This document shows positions 1 to 5,334 of a DNA stretch of 6,310 nucleotides, piece after piece; the first letter of the stretch is position 1; every line of letters starts with the position of its first letter. The DNA is from Candidatus Zixiibacteriota bacterium (GTDB taxonomy: Bacteria; Zixibacteria; MSB-5A5; GN15; PGXB01). A program made the translations under genes and the position numbers. A model generated the notes under the pieces. The model saw only the letters and a program-made list of their open reading frames with translations. It made no database searches and had not been told where the DNA came from. The stretch lies in assembly GCA_020345705.1 (NCBI GenBank), contig CP070766.1, positions 1,971,104-1,977,413 on the forward strand. Reading direction: 5' to 3'.

Positions 1-392
1 CACTCAGGCAGTATCCATACTACCTTGAAAATCAATAGCTTAGCCGATGCTAAAAATCTTTTTACTCAATTAACGACGGGCAATTATACATCCTCTGGTA
101 ATAGTATAGGCGGTAAAAAGTATGTAAGGTGTGTAGCTTTGAAATCTTATCGCTGATTTTGCTATTATGGTGCAAACAGATGCAGGTATCGATTTCGGCA
201 ATCCTTGCCAAAATAAAAAAGCCCCAATCCCTCCTTGTTAGGATACATATGCAGGTTTTAAGGGCCATCTACTTAATCCCGTTTTCACCAATCACTTATC
301 TTCTTCTCGTTATCAGTTCTTCAGTTAGTTAATCTCCTCCTTTTTTATCCCCACGGGGAGGATACCATCCTCCCCGCGAAGAAAGTTTGACC
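1..392. other. Intergenic stretch with no convincing gene
   Basis: I see no supportable gene here. Two overlapping ORFs of 67-68 codons exist, one on each strand, but both have odd composition (rich in Ile, Cys, His, Tyr or Leu), lack a good ribosome binding site and resemble no family I know. The stretch is AT-rich compared with the flanking gene. It holds a short hairpin GGCAA-TCC-TTGCC (198-210) beside an A-rich run, and a GC-rich stem-loop at 354-376 listed separately. It is probably the 3' flank of the minus-strand gene plus spacer towards something left of the window. Confidence 0.5.
354..376 (-). other. GC-rich stem-loop just downstream of the 913-residue surface protein gene
   Basis: CGGGGAGGAT (354-363) and ATCCTCCCCG (367-376) form a perfect 10-bp stem with a 3-nt ACC loop, starting 17 bp past the stop codon. 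The position suits the 3' end of the minus-strand transcript. However, the minus strand reads into A-rich rather than U-rich sequence after the stem, so it is not a standard Rho-independent terminator. A competing smaller hairpin TCCCC-AC-GGGGA (348-359) shares one arm. It may protect the mRNA 3' end or act with Rho. The structure is clear; the function is inferred. Confidence 0.5.
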
Positions 393-3134
393 TTACTTCA
401 GAAGTACCATCTTCTTTGTGGCCGAGAACTTCTCAGTCTCGAACTTATAGAAGTAGATACCTGAAGCCTGATCTCCAGCATTCCACTGCAGAGTTACTTC
501 ACCAAGATCAGTGCCGCCGAAGCTGGCAACCCTCTGGCCCGCGACATTATAAATGCCGAGGCTCCAGATGGCCTGCTCGGGCAGATACATCTTGATGGTA
601 GCTACCGCGTTGAACGGGTTCGGGTAGTTCTTTACGCCATAATCGGCCGGCAGAATGGTCGTCTTGTAAGCGTTACCATTGTAGTCAGCCGCCTCAACCG
701 AAATAAGGTTGCCGTTGGCATAAAGGACGTTGCCGCTGGCCGTCCGACCCTGATCATAAATGTTATAGATCAGGACATTGGTGTTGGTGCCGTCAAAGTG
801 ACTGCCAATATCCATACCGGCTGCGCCTTCAGCGAGGGAGACCTCAACGTCGCCGGCAAAGACGAAGTGGGCGGCGCCGAGTTCGGCGTCGGTGCTCACA
901 ACGTGGCCGTCAGCAATAACCTTGGCTTCCAGATCCGGTGCTACCTTGGGCAGCGGAAGAGCATCACCAATGACTATGCGAATGAGATAGACCAGGTCGG
1001 CTACCGTCAGAACGATGCCGTCACCGTTGATCTCACTAGCGGCGATCTGACCCTCGATATTAATCTCGAAGGCCGCCAAATTGTAAATGAAGTAGTTGGT
1101 ATAGACCACCGCGTCCGCGATTTCATTGGCAACTCCGTTCAGGTTCATATCGCCACGAAGGTCGATTTCCTCTGAACAGATGATGTCAAAGCCGCCATCG
1201 TAGAAGTCGATGAAAGGTATCGGTACCGGCTTCGGCTCCTGCGTGATCGGATCAAAACCGCCTCCGACGAAGCGGATCGTCCCCGCAACGGGATCGCCCT
1301 GAACACCGAACATGGTCGGGAATCCGTAGTCCGGATCGGTGATCTCGATATACGGGAACGGAGGCATTTCCTCATGGCCGTCCCACCAGTAGACGTGCTC
1401 CGAGACCGCGGTCTGGATGTCATACGGATCGGCATCCCTGGCACGCATAGCGATGGTGTTGTCGCCGCAATCCATCCAGTAGAAATAGACCGGGACATAC
1501 ATGCATTCGTACAGGCGGTTGTTGGAAATGAGGAAGTCGAGCTGGAAGAGGACTGAGCCGTCCGGGATCAAAACCTCACCAGTGAACGGAATACCGTCGT
1601 TCTGGTTCGCTATCCCGACGACACGAAGCAGACCGGTCGGGCAACCCATACCGCAGTTGCCGTTCCAGTCATACCGGAACGTGAAATACTCCCAGCCGTA
1701 CTGCGGACCAACCGAGTCGATCGCAGTCACGAAGGCCAGAACGGAAGCGTCGTATCCGATAAGGAAGTCAAAGCCGTGCATCTCCTCGGTCCCGGCCGTC
1801 TTGGTTACGTCAAGAATGCCGTGATGACCCTGGAGAACACCCTTACCTTCGTAGATACCGTCGCCTTCATCCTTCTCAATCACGATACCGAACGGAACCG
1901 CGCTGATGATAATAAACTCGACGTCACACTCGTCATAGCCACCAGCACAGTCAGTCACACGTACCACCAGGTTGATTGGCGATAACAGCTCATCACCGGC
2001 AACCGGTGAGACGGTCAGCTTGCCAGTATTATCGATACTGATTGTACCACCGAAGCCAGGATACGGATCTGGACTCACCGACCAATCCTGGGTGTCACCG
2101 ACGTTTTGGTCGGTAGCATTGAAGAAGGCATCCTTGGAGGCGCCGGTGCCGACCGTAAAGCTCTGACCGCAGTTGCCCCCGATAACCGGATCGTGGTTTT
2201 GCACGGTGACCGTGAAGGTGCACTCCTTGCCGGTCGGCAAAGCGTGCAGAGCATCGGTCACACCAACCGTGAACGTGTGGGAACCAACGTCATCGCAGGT
2301 CGGATTGAAGGTGAACTGCGTCATACCGCCGCCGGTCGGAGTCGTCGTGGCATCTGTGATGACAAAATCATAGGTGCCGTCCGGCGCGGCAGCCGGAGTC
2401 ACGGACTTATCAGTCAGATCGTCTGACTCGGTGTCTTCCACCTCAATGTCAAACTGCAACTGATCATCCCACTGGACGGTCTTGTCCACTGTCGGGCAGT
2501 CAACGAACTCCGGAGGGAAGTTTGGGGGTGTCTTCACCGGATAGCAGTGCGGGCCACCAAAGCTCGGATACGGGCTATCCCACAACCAGTCGAACTTGCC
2601 CGGAGGCGTCACATTCGGGATCGAGCAGGAATCGACGCAAATCGCGCCTGCCACGGTTGTATCCGGATCCGGAACGCTGAACCAGAACGCCAGACGGGTT
2701 TCCAGCGGTGAACCGGCGGGAATACCGCCAACACCACTGCCCGTGAAGTTCATGGTGTCTGCTACAGAGCCGTCCCAGTCGAACAGGAAGACCGAATCCA
2801 GAATGCCGAACCACGGGTTGGGATATGGATTATACTGGAAACCGTTCATCATAACGATGTTCGGAACGATTTCGCCGCCCATATCAACCAACGACCAGGC
2901 TGTGCAATCTCCGGTGCCGTAGAACGTCAGCGGCATACTGACCGTGCCCCTACCAAATGCCTCCGTGTTGTCCATCTGAATCTCAATGGCGAAGTTGGTG
3001 TTGGAAATAATGGTCGGCGTTCCGCCATCATCCCACATAACGGCCGGATCAACGTAAGGGACCACGTTCATCGCATTTGACAGCCCAAAAGAAAGAAGCA
3101 ATGCGAATACGAATGAAAACAAAACTCGTTTCAT
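393..3134 (-). CDS. Large secreted multi-domain surface protein with Ig-like, cohesin-like and dockerin-like modules and a T9SS type A sorting domain
   Basis: A 913-residue exported protein, numbered from the chosen start at 3134. Residues 1-21 are a signal peptide: Lys-Arg, a hydrophobic core, then S-N-A. Residues 22 to about 200 form a Cys-containing beta-rich domain. Two Ig/cadherin-like repeats follow (about 208-313 and 316-411). A cohesin-like domain spans about 415-567. A split dockerin-like segment has D662-x-N664-x-N666 then D674, and N703-x-D705 then D713. The last 82 residues (832-913) match the T9SS type A sorting domain: NYPNPFN at 836-842, IYN-x-x-G-Q-x-V, SGIYFY, and KKMVLLK at the end. 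The family role is surface adhesion or scaffolding; no enzyme motif is visible. The tail predicts export by a type IX system and cleavage or anchoring at the surface. An upstream in-frame ATG at 3170 would add 12 residues but lacks a Shine-Dalgarno sequence. The gene follows the 391-residue dockerin protein on the same strand and may share its transcript. The exact ligand is unknown. Confidence 0.9.
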   Translation of the reverse strand: MKRVLFSFVFALLLSFGLSNAMNVVPYVDPAVMWDDGGTPTIISNTNFAIEIQMDNTEAFGRGTVSMPLTFYGTGDCTAWSLVDMGGEIVPNIVMMNGFQYNPYPNPWFGILDSVFLFDWDGSVADTMNFTGSGVGGIPAGSPLETRLAFWFSVPDPDTTVAGAICVDSCSIPNVTPPGKFDWLWDSPYPSFGGPHCYPVKTPPNFPPEFVDCPTVDKTVQWDDQLQFDIEVEDTESDDLTDKSVTPAAAPDGTYDFVITDATTTPTGGGMTQFTFNPTCDDVGSHTFTVGVTDALHALPTGKECTFTVTVQNHDPVIGGNCGQSFTVGTGASKDAFFNATDQNVGDTQDWSVSPDPYPGFGGTISIDNTGKLTVSPVAGDELLSPINLVVRVTDCAGGYDECDVEFIIISAVPFGIVIEKDEGDGIYEGKGVLQGHHGILDVTKTAGTEEMHGFDFLIGYDASVLAFVTAIDSVGPQYGWEYFTFRYDWNGNCGMGCPTGLLRVVGIANQNDGIPFTGEVLIPDGSVLFQLDFLISNNRLYECMYVPVYFYWMDCGDNTIAMRARDADPYDIQTAVSEHVYWWDGHEEMPPFPYIEITDPDYGFPTMFGVQGDPVAGTIRFVGGGFDPITQEPKPVPIPFIDFYDGGFDIICSEEIDLRGDMNLNGVANEIADAVVYTNYFIYNLAAFEINIEGQIAASEINGDGIVLTVADLVYLIRIVIGDALPLPKVAPDLEAKVIADGHVVSTDAELGAAHFVFAGDVEVSLAEGAAGMDIGSHFDGTNTNVLIYNIYDQGRTASGNVLYANGNLISVEAADYNGNAYKTTILPADYGVKNYPNPFNAVATIKMYLPEQAIWSLGIYNVAGQRVASFGGTDLGEVTLQWNAGDQASGIYFYKFETEKFSATKKMVLLK

Positions 3135-3140
3135 CATATA

Positions 3141-3145
3141 CTCCT
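3141..3145 (-). promoter_or_regulatory. Ribosome binding site deciding the start of the 913-residue protein
   Basis: AGGAG on the minus strand lies 6 nt before the ATG at 3134 and only 3 nt before the adjacent ATG at 3137. This favours 3134, with 3137 possible, over the upstream ATG at 3170. A signal peptide begins directly at this start, which supports the choice. Confidence 0.75.
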
Positions 3146-3174
3146 GTTTTGTTTTGTTAAAGTACATCATATTC

Positions 3175-3327
3175 TTAATCTTGACTCTCTCGAGTCATTT
3201 CCCCCTCAGATCCGAAATTAACCTCGTTTTCTTCGGCGAGAGCCACCAGGCCGACCGAAAACCTCAATTTCGGCAAGAAAGAATCGGAAGTAAAAAAATA
3301 CTCTCTTTCTTTTGAGCGCGCGTACAT
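3175..3327 (-). CDS. Small ORF of 50 codons between the two secreted-protein genes, unknown function
   Basis: An ATG at 3327 opens 50 codons ending in TAA at 3175-3177, 40 bp before the downstream start. GAGAGG (3339-3344) lies 11 nt upstream of the ATG, rather far, and a perfect anti-16S match (AAAGGAGGTGA, 3352-3362) lies further upstream. The product has a basic, aromatic N-terminal half (K-E-R-E-Y-F-F), a short hydrophobic patch F-S-V-G-L-V-A-L-A at 23-31 that is too short for a membrane helix, and a strongly acidic C-terminal part (E-E-N-E ... E-G-E ... E-S-Q-D). I recognise no family. It may be a real small protein, a leader peptide for the gene that follows, or a chance ORF. A two-tier inverted repeat (3212-3273) overlaps its middle, which constrains the codons and could itself be the functional element. 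Confidence 0.35.
   Translation of the reverse strand: MYARSKEREYFFTSDSFLPKLRFSVGLVALAEENEVNFGSEGEMTRESQD
3212..3273 (-). repeat. Two-tier inverted repeat forming a large predicted hairpin
   Basis: CCGAAATT (3212-3219) pairs with AATTTCGG (3266-3273), 8 bp. Inside it GTTTTC (3226-3231) pairs with GAAAAC (3257-3262), 6 bp. The internal loop is 6 nt on one side and 3 nt on the other, and the apical part can pair further (GGCC with GGCT on the minus strand). No U-run follows on either strand, so it is not a standard terminator. It lies within the 50-codon ORF and 78 bp upstream of the start of the 913-residue protein, where it could control translation or mRNA processing. Confidence 0.55.
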
Positions 3328-3351
3328 AAACTAAGTTACCTCTCTAAAGTT

Positions 3352-3362
3352 TCACCTCCTTT
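3352..3362 (-). promoter_or_regulatory. Strong Shine-Dalgarno-like sequence without a well-placed start codon
   Basis: AAAGGAGGTGA on the minus strand is a full match to the anti-Shine-Dalgarno end of 16S rRNA. No ATG, GTG or TTG sits 5-10 nt downstream. The first ATG is the small ORF start, more than 20 nt away with a second weaker GAGAGG between them. It may be a ribosome standby site for the small ORF, or a relic of a lost gene start. Confidence 0.4.
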
Positions 3363-3400
3363 CTTTTCTCACAAAATTCGTCGTGTTCTGTTATCCTTCT

Positions 3401-3432
3401 ATTATAAATCTCTTCGTTTCTCGTTAATTCAA
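3401..3432 (-). promoter_or_regulatory. Possible internal promoter upstream of the small ORF and the 913-residue protein
   Basis: The minus strand reads TATAAT at 3406-3401, a perfect -10. The best -35 is TTGAAT (3432-3427), but the spacer is 20 bp, longer than ideal, and it touches the stop codon of the upstream gene. It could give the downstream genes their own transcript. The AT-rich context makes a chance match possible. Confidence 0.3.
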
Positions 3433-3433
3433 C

Positions 3434-4609
3434 TCATCTAAGACAGTCCGGCGGACAGCTCGGCTCAGGTCCGTTTTTATACAAATAATTCACTATGTAA
3501 CTGGCATCCAGGATATTCAGCGACTCACTGCAATCAACGTCCGCCGCCTCCATAACGCACGGTTCCGGACCATTCTTGTACAAATAGTTTACCAGGTACG
3601 AAACGTCCAGAATATTGATATTATCGCCCTCGTCGCAATCTATGTTGCCGCAGATGAAATCCGGCGGATAAAGAACCGTTATAGAGCCATGCGATACTTT
3701 GACTTTTGACGTGTCCAGGTAGCCGATCGTTATCGTGTCGCAGCACCAGAAAGAATCCACCGAATCAATCGGTCCTTCGCCCACCTCTATCCAGTAATAG
3801 CAGGTCTCCTCGACCCAGGGATCCCAGATGTCGCACTCAAACCAGGAGGTGTCAAGGACGGTATCCGTTATTACGCCGATCCCGTCGCCGTGCTCATTGG
3901 AAAAACTGAAGTTGTCAAGATTGTCGGCTATTATCCATATCTTGCTCGTGCGATCTTCCATATCGTCCGGAATATTCTCAATATCCGCCAGAAGTCTGAT
4001 CAGAGGAAGGTCCCCGAATTGCGGGAAACCTATGCCCTGCGTATACGGCGGCCTGATATCGTTGGCATACGCCCCGATCTTGAGATCGTTTCCGATTATG
4101 CTGGTCGCCTTGGAACGGACGAACTGCCAGTCACCCTGGCCGACAAGCGTCCCGACCGTGTCATGATTGCCTACCACCAGATCATAAATGTTCACGTAAT
4201 ATGTATCCGGCTGAATCGCTTCATAACCGAATATCAGAACCGAATCGGTGATTTCCATGGAATCCAGACAGCTGGGAAACTCGCCGTCCAGACAGCGCCA
4301 GTAAGTGGTGTCGTAAAAGGTGGCTGAATCGGTTTGGAATTTCACGATCTCAGGATTCTGCAGCATGAGCCAAAGCTCAAAACCGGCTACGGTATCTGCG
4401 AAATTCTGCATATAGACCGAAATGACCGAATTTTGCTGTCCGGGCAAACCGGTGGTATCGCCCACTCGGACAGTCAAAGTATAGTATGGCGCGTTTGTGT
4501 CAGACATATCGCCAACTTCCGCGGCTGCGGGAAATGCCGCAAGCATAAGCAACCCGCAAGCCAGAAAAACCAGAGAGACTTGCCGCAATAAAGAGAAGCT
4601 TAAGGACAT
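3434..4609 (-). CDS. Secreted cohesin-like and dockerin domain protein
   Basis: A 391-residue exported protein. A Sec signal peptide covers about residues 1-30, with a long hydrophobic core ending in P-A-A-A before E-V-G. From about 43 (Y-T-L-T-V-R-V then G-L-P-G-Q) a cohesin-like beta-sandwich begins, with V-A-G-F-E-L-W-L as the family's usual second landmark. It seems to close near S-H-G-S-I-T-V (about 307-312), some 270 residues against about 140 for ordinary cohesins, so a large insertion is likely. The end (about 319-391) is a dockerin: two 33-residue repeats, each with an Asp-rich calcium loop, then N-I-L-D and a helix Y-L/I-V-N-Y-L-Y-K-N-G-P-E-P. The mature protein holds 12 Cys, including a C-C pair at 289-290 and three pairs in the dockerin, fitting an oxidising compartment. 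It has no T9SS tail and no catalytic motif. AAGGAGG with 5-nt spacing fixes the start. It is first in the minus-strand unit. Role inferred: surface scaffold or adhesion partner. Confidence 0.88.
   Translation of the reverse strand: MSLSFSLLRQVSLVFLACGLLMLAAFPAAAEVGDMSDTNAPYYTLTVRVGDTTGLPGQQNSVISVYMQNFADTVAGFELWLMLQNPEIVKFQTDSATFYDTTYWRCLDGEFPSCLDSMEITDSVLIFGYEAIQPDTYYVNIYDLVVGNHDTVGTLVGQGDWQFVRSKATSIIGNDLKIGAYANDIRPPYTQGIGFPQFGDLPLIRLLADIENIPDDMEDRTSKIWIIADNLDNFSFSNEHGDGIGVITDTVLDTSWFECDIWDPWVEETCYYWIEVGEGPIDSVDSFWCCDTITIGYLDTSKVKVSHGSITVLYPPDFICGNIDCDEGDNINILDVSYLVNYLYKNGPEPCVMEAADVDCSESLNILDASYIVNYLYKNGPEPSCPPDCLR
3461..3616 (-). repeat. Dockerin tandem repeat, two 99-bp units
   Basis: Residues 332-350 (3560-3616) and 365-383 (3461-3517) are almost identical as protein, N-I-L-D-x-S-Y followed by V-N-Y-L-Y-K-N-G-P-E-P, spaced exactly 33 residues apart. 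The codons differ at many third positions, so this is an old duplication kept by selection rather than a recent DNA repeat. The paired units are the normal two F-hand motifs of a dockerin. Confidence 0.8.
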
Positions 4610-4614
4610 TCCTT

Positions 4615-4621
4615 CCTCCTT
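4615..4621 (-). promoter_or_regulatory. Ribosome binding site of the 391-residue dockerin protein
   Basis: AAGGAGG on the minus strand lies 5 nt before the ATG at 4609. It is a near-perfect Shine-Dalgarno sequence and supports this start together with the signal peptide that begins there. Confidence 0.8.
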
Positions 4622-4708
4622 GGTTTAATGCAGTACGTGTCGACCTTCCCTTTAGCTATCCTGGTCTATGAGCCATCCTTCAAGCTTAATACTTCCGGTG
4701 TAAGGAGT

Positions 4709-4747
4709 AGCCGGGATGATCCCTAGTATCACCTATCGGCTTTTTTT
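4709..4747 (+). terminator. Terminator-like hairpin followed by seven T on the plus strand
   Basis: AGCCG (4709-4713) pairs with CGGCT (4737-4741). Inside it GG and TGAT (4714-4715, 4717-4720, with A4716 bulged) pair with ATCA and CC (4728-4733). The loop is 7 nt and a T7 run follows (4741-4747). This fits a plus-strand Rho-independent terminator, yet no plus-strand gene precedes it. It may end antisense or readthrough transcription, end a small RNA, or simply be a fold of the minus-strand leader. Confidence 0.4.
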
Positions 4748-4941
4748 CCTCTCTTTTCCAGTCGCCAAGTCTTCAAAAGCTAACGCGCAGTCGCTTCCTT
4801 CAAGCGGCCCCCCCCGCGCCAACTTAAAGATACTTTTTCGTTATTGGACCGTGTGCTTCTAGAGTAAATAGAAGACCAATCTCGTTCACCTAGTTAACAA
4901 ACAAGGTTTCTTGCGGACATTACACCTATCATCCAATGGGT

Positions 4942-4970
4942 AATATAATTACAAAGCAGCCTCGTGTCAA
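4942..4970 (-). promoter_or_regulatory. Sigma70-type promoter of the dockerin protein gene
   Basis: The minus strand reads TTGACA (4970-4965), a perfect -35, then 17 bp, then TATATT (4947-4942), one mismatch from the -10 consensus. The start site would be about 4935. It points towards the 391-residue protein gene, about 325 bp before its start codon. The -10 sits inside a small palindrome GTAAT-ATA-ATTAC (4940-4952). Confidence 0.6.
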
Positions 4971-4974
4971 TAGG

Positions 4975-4988
4975 AAAATGGCCATTTT
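4975..4988. promoter_or_regulatory. Perfect 14-bp palindrome next to the promoter, candidate regulator site
   Basis: AAAATGGCCATTTT is fully self-complementary. It lies 4 bp upstream of the -35 hexamer of the minus-strand promoter, centred near -46 from the predicted start. That is a usual place for a dimeric activator or an UP-like element. No regulator is encoded in the window, so the protein is unknown. Confidence 0.45.
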
Positions 4989-5252
4989 TTTCAAATATTT
5001 CTCAGCAAATCGCTGACCAAATGCGGCGTTCCCCGCGTCCGCCCTATATTTAAAGGCAACAATCTATTAGATAGGAAATCCCGGTCACAGAATCGGCAAA
5101 AAAATACCCAAAATGACAAACGAGAAAGACAGTCAAATAATCCTTCCCCGGCTATTTTCCGTTAATAGTGAGCCTTGTGCGAAGTATGGCTTTGACGGGG
5201 AAAACGGACGGGGGCAGCCCCCCGAACCATCAAAGATTATCCAAAAATTCCA
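4989..5252. other. Divergent intergenic spacer without a supported gene
   Basis: This spacer lies between the two divergent promoters. A 60-codon plus-strand ORF (from 5113) overlaps the predicted promoter at 5253-5279 and has no ribosome binding site or recognisable product, so I do not call it. The only clear structure is an all-GC hairpin CGGGGG-CAGC-CCCCCG (5209-5224), about 30 bp upstream of the -35 of the hydrolase-like gene. It could be an operator or a chance GC block. No T-run follows it. Confidence 0.4.
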
Positions 5253-5279
5253 TTGCCTTATGCATATTTGGTGTATAAT
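5253..5279 (+). promoter_or_regulatory. Probable promoter of the hydrolase-like gene
   Basis: TTGCCT (5253-5258) and a perfect TATAAT (5274-5279) are separated by 15 bp, shorter than the ideal 17. The predicted start near 5286 would give a leader of about 50 nt before the ATG at 5335. A run of purines GAGGAAAGAG (5317-5326) serves as a weak, somewhat distant ribosome binding site. Confidence 0.5.
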
Positions 5280-5334
5280 CTTATCCTGCAGATGACCCTC
5301 TGTTGGCAGGAATTAAGAGGAAAGAGCAAAAATC

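Larger units (their letters stand above)
4610..4935 (-). other. Predicted long structured 5' leader of the dockerin protein gene
   Basis: If transcription starts near 4935, as the promoter suggests, the mRNA has a leader of about 325 nt. Several stems can form in it: CTTCTA/TAGAAG (4856-4861 with 4869-4874) enclosed by ATTGG/CCAAT (4843-4847 with 4876-4880); CGCTT/AAGCG (4792-4796 with 4802-4806) enclosed by GCGC/GCGC (4785-4788 with 4816-4819) and next to a C8 run; and the stem at 4709-4741. I do not recognise a known riboswitch class. A cis-acting RNA control element is plausible but unproven. Only very short ORFs are present. Confidence 0.4.

Noticed and set aside
62..268. 68-codon minus-strand ORF and the overlapping 67-codon plus-strand ORF (129-332)
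   Set aside because: Odd residue composition, no good ribosome binding site, mutual overlap and no recognisable family.
798..2922. Many ORFs of 60-125 codons on the plus strand, and other-frame minus ORFs at 1145-1498 and 2575-2814
   Set aside because: They lie inside the 913-residue protein gene, whose frame shows clear domains and a signal peptide. They are shadows.
192..3276. Shared 10-mer ATTTCGGCAA at 192-201 and 3267-3276
   Set aside because: Similarity does not extend beyond ten bases, so it is not evidence of a dispersed element.
3706..4591. Plus-strand ORFs of 67-145 codons
   Set aside because: Antisense to the well-supported dockerin protein gene, with Arg/Pro/Ser-rich or non-family-like translations.
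4524..4609. Lipoprotein signal in the dockerin protein (F-L-A-C at residues 15-18)
   Set aside because: The lipobox is poor, and the hydrophobic core continues for more than 10 residues after the Cys to a better Sec cleavage site at A-A-A.
4641..4747. Possible riboswitch (cyclic-di-GMP or fluoride type) in the leader
   Set aside because: A few short matches only (for example TAGCCGGG). The conserved core motifs of these classes are missing on both strands.
4676..4805. Repeat of TCCTTCAAGC at 4676-4685 and 4796-4805
   Set aside because: Ten bases with no flanking similarity; likely chance.
5113..5295. 60-codon plus-strand ORF in the divergent spacer
   Set aside because: No ribosome binding site, no family, and it runs through the predicted promoter of the hydrolase-like gene.
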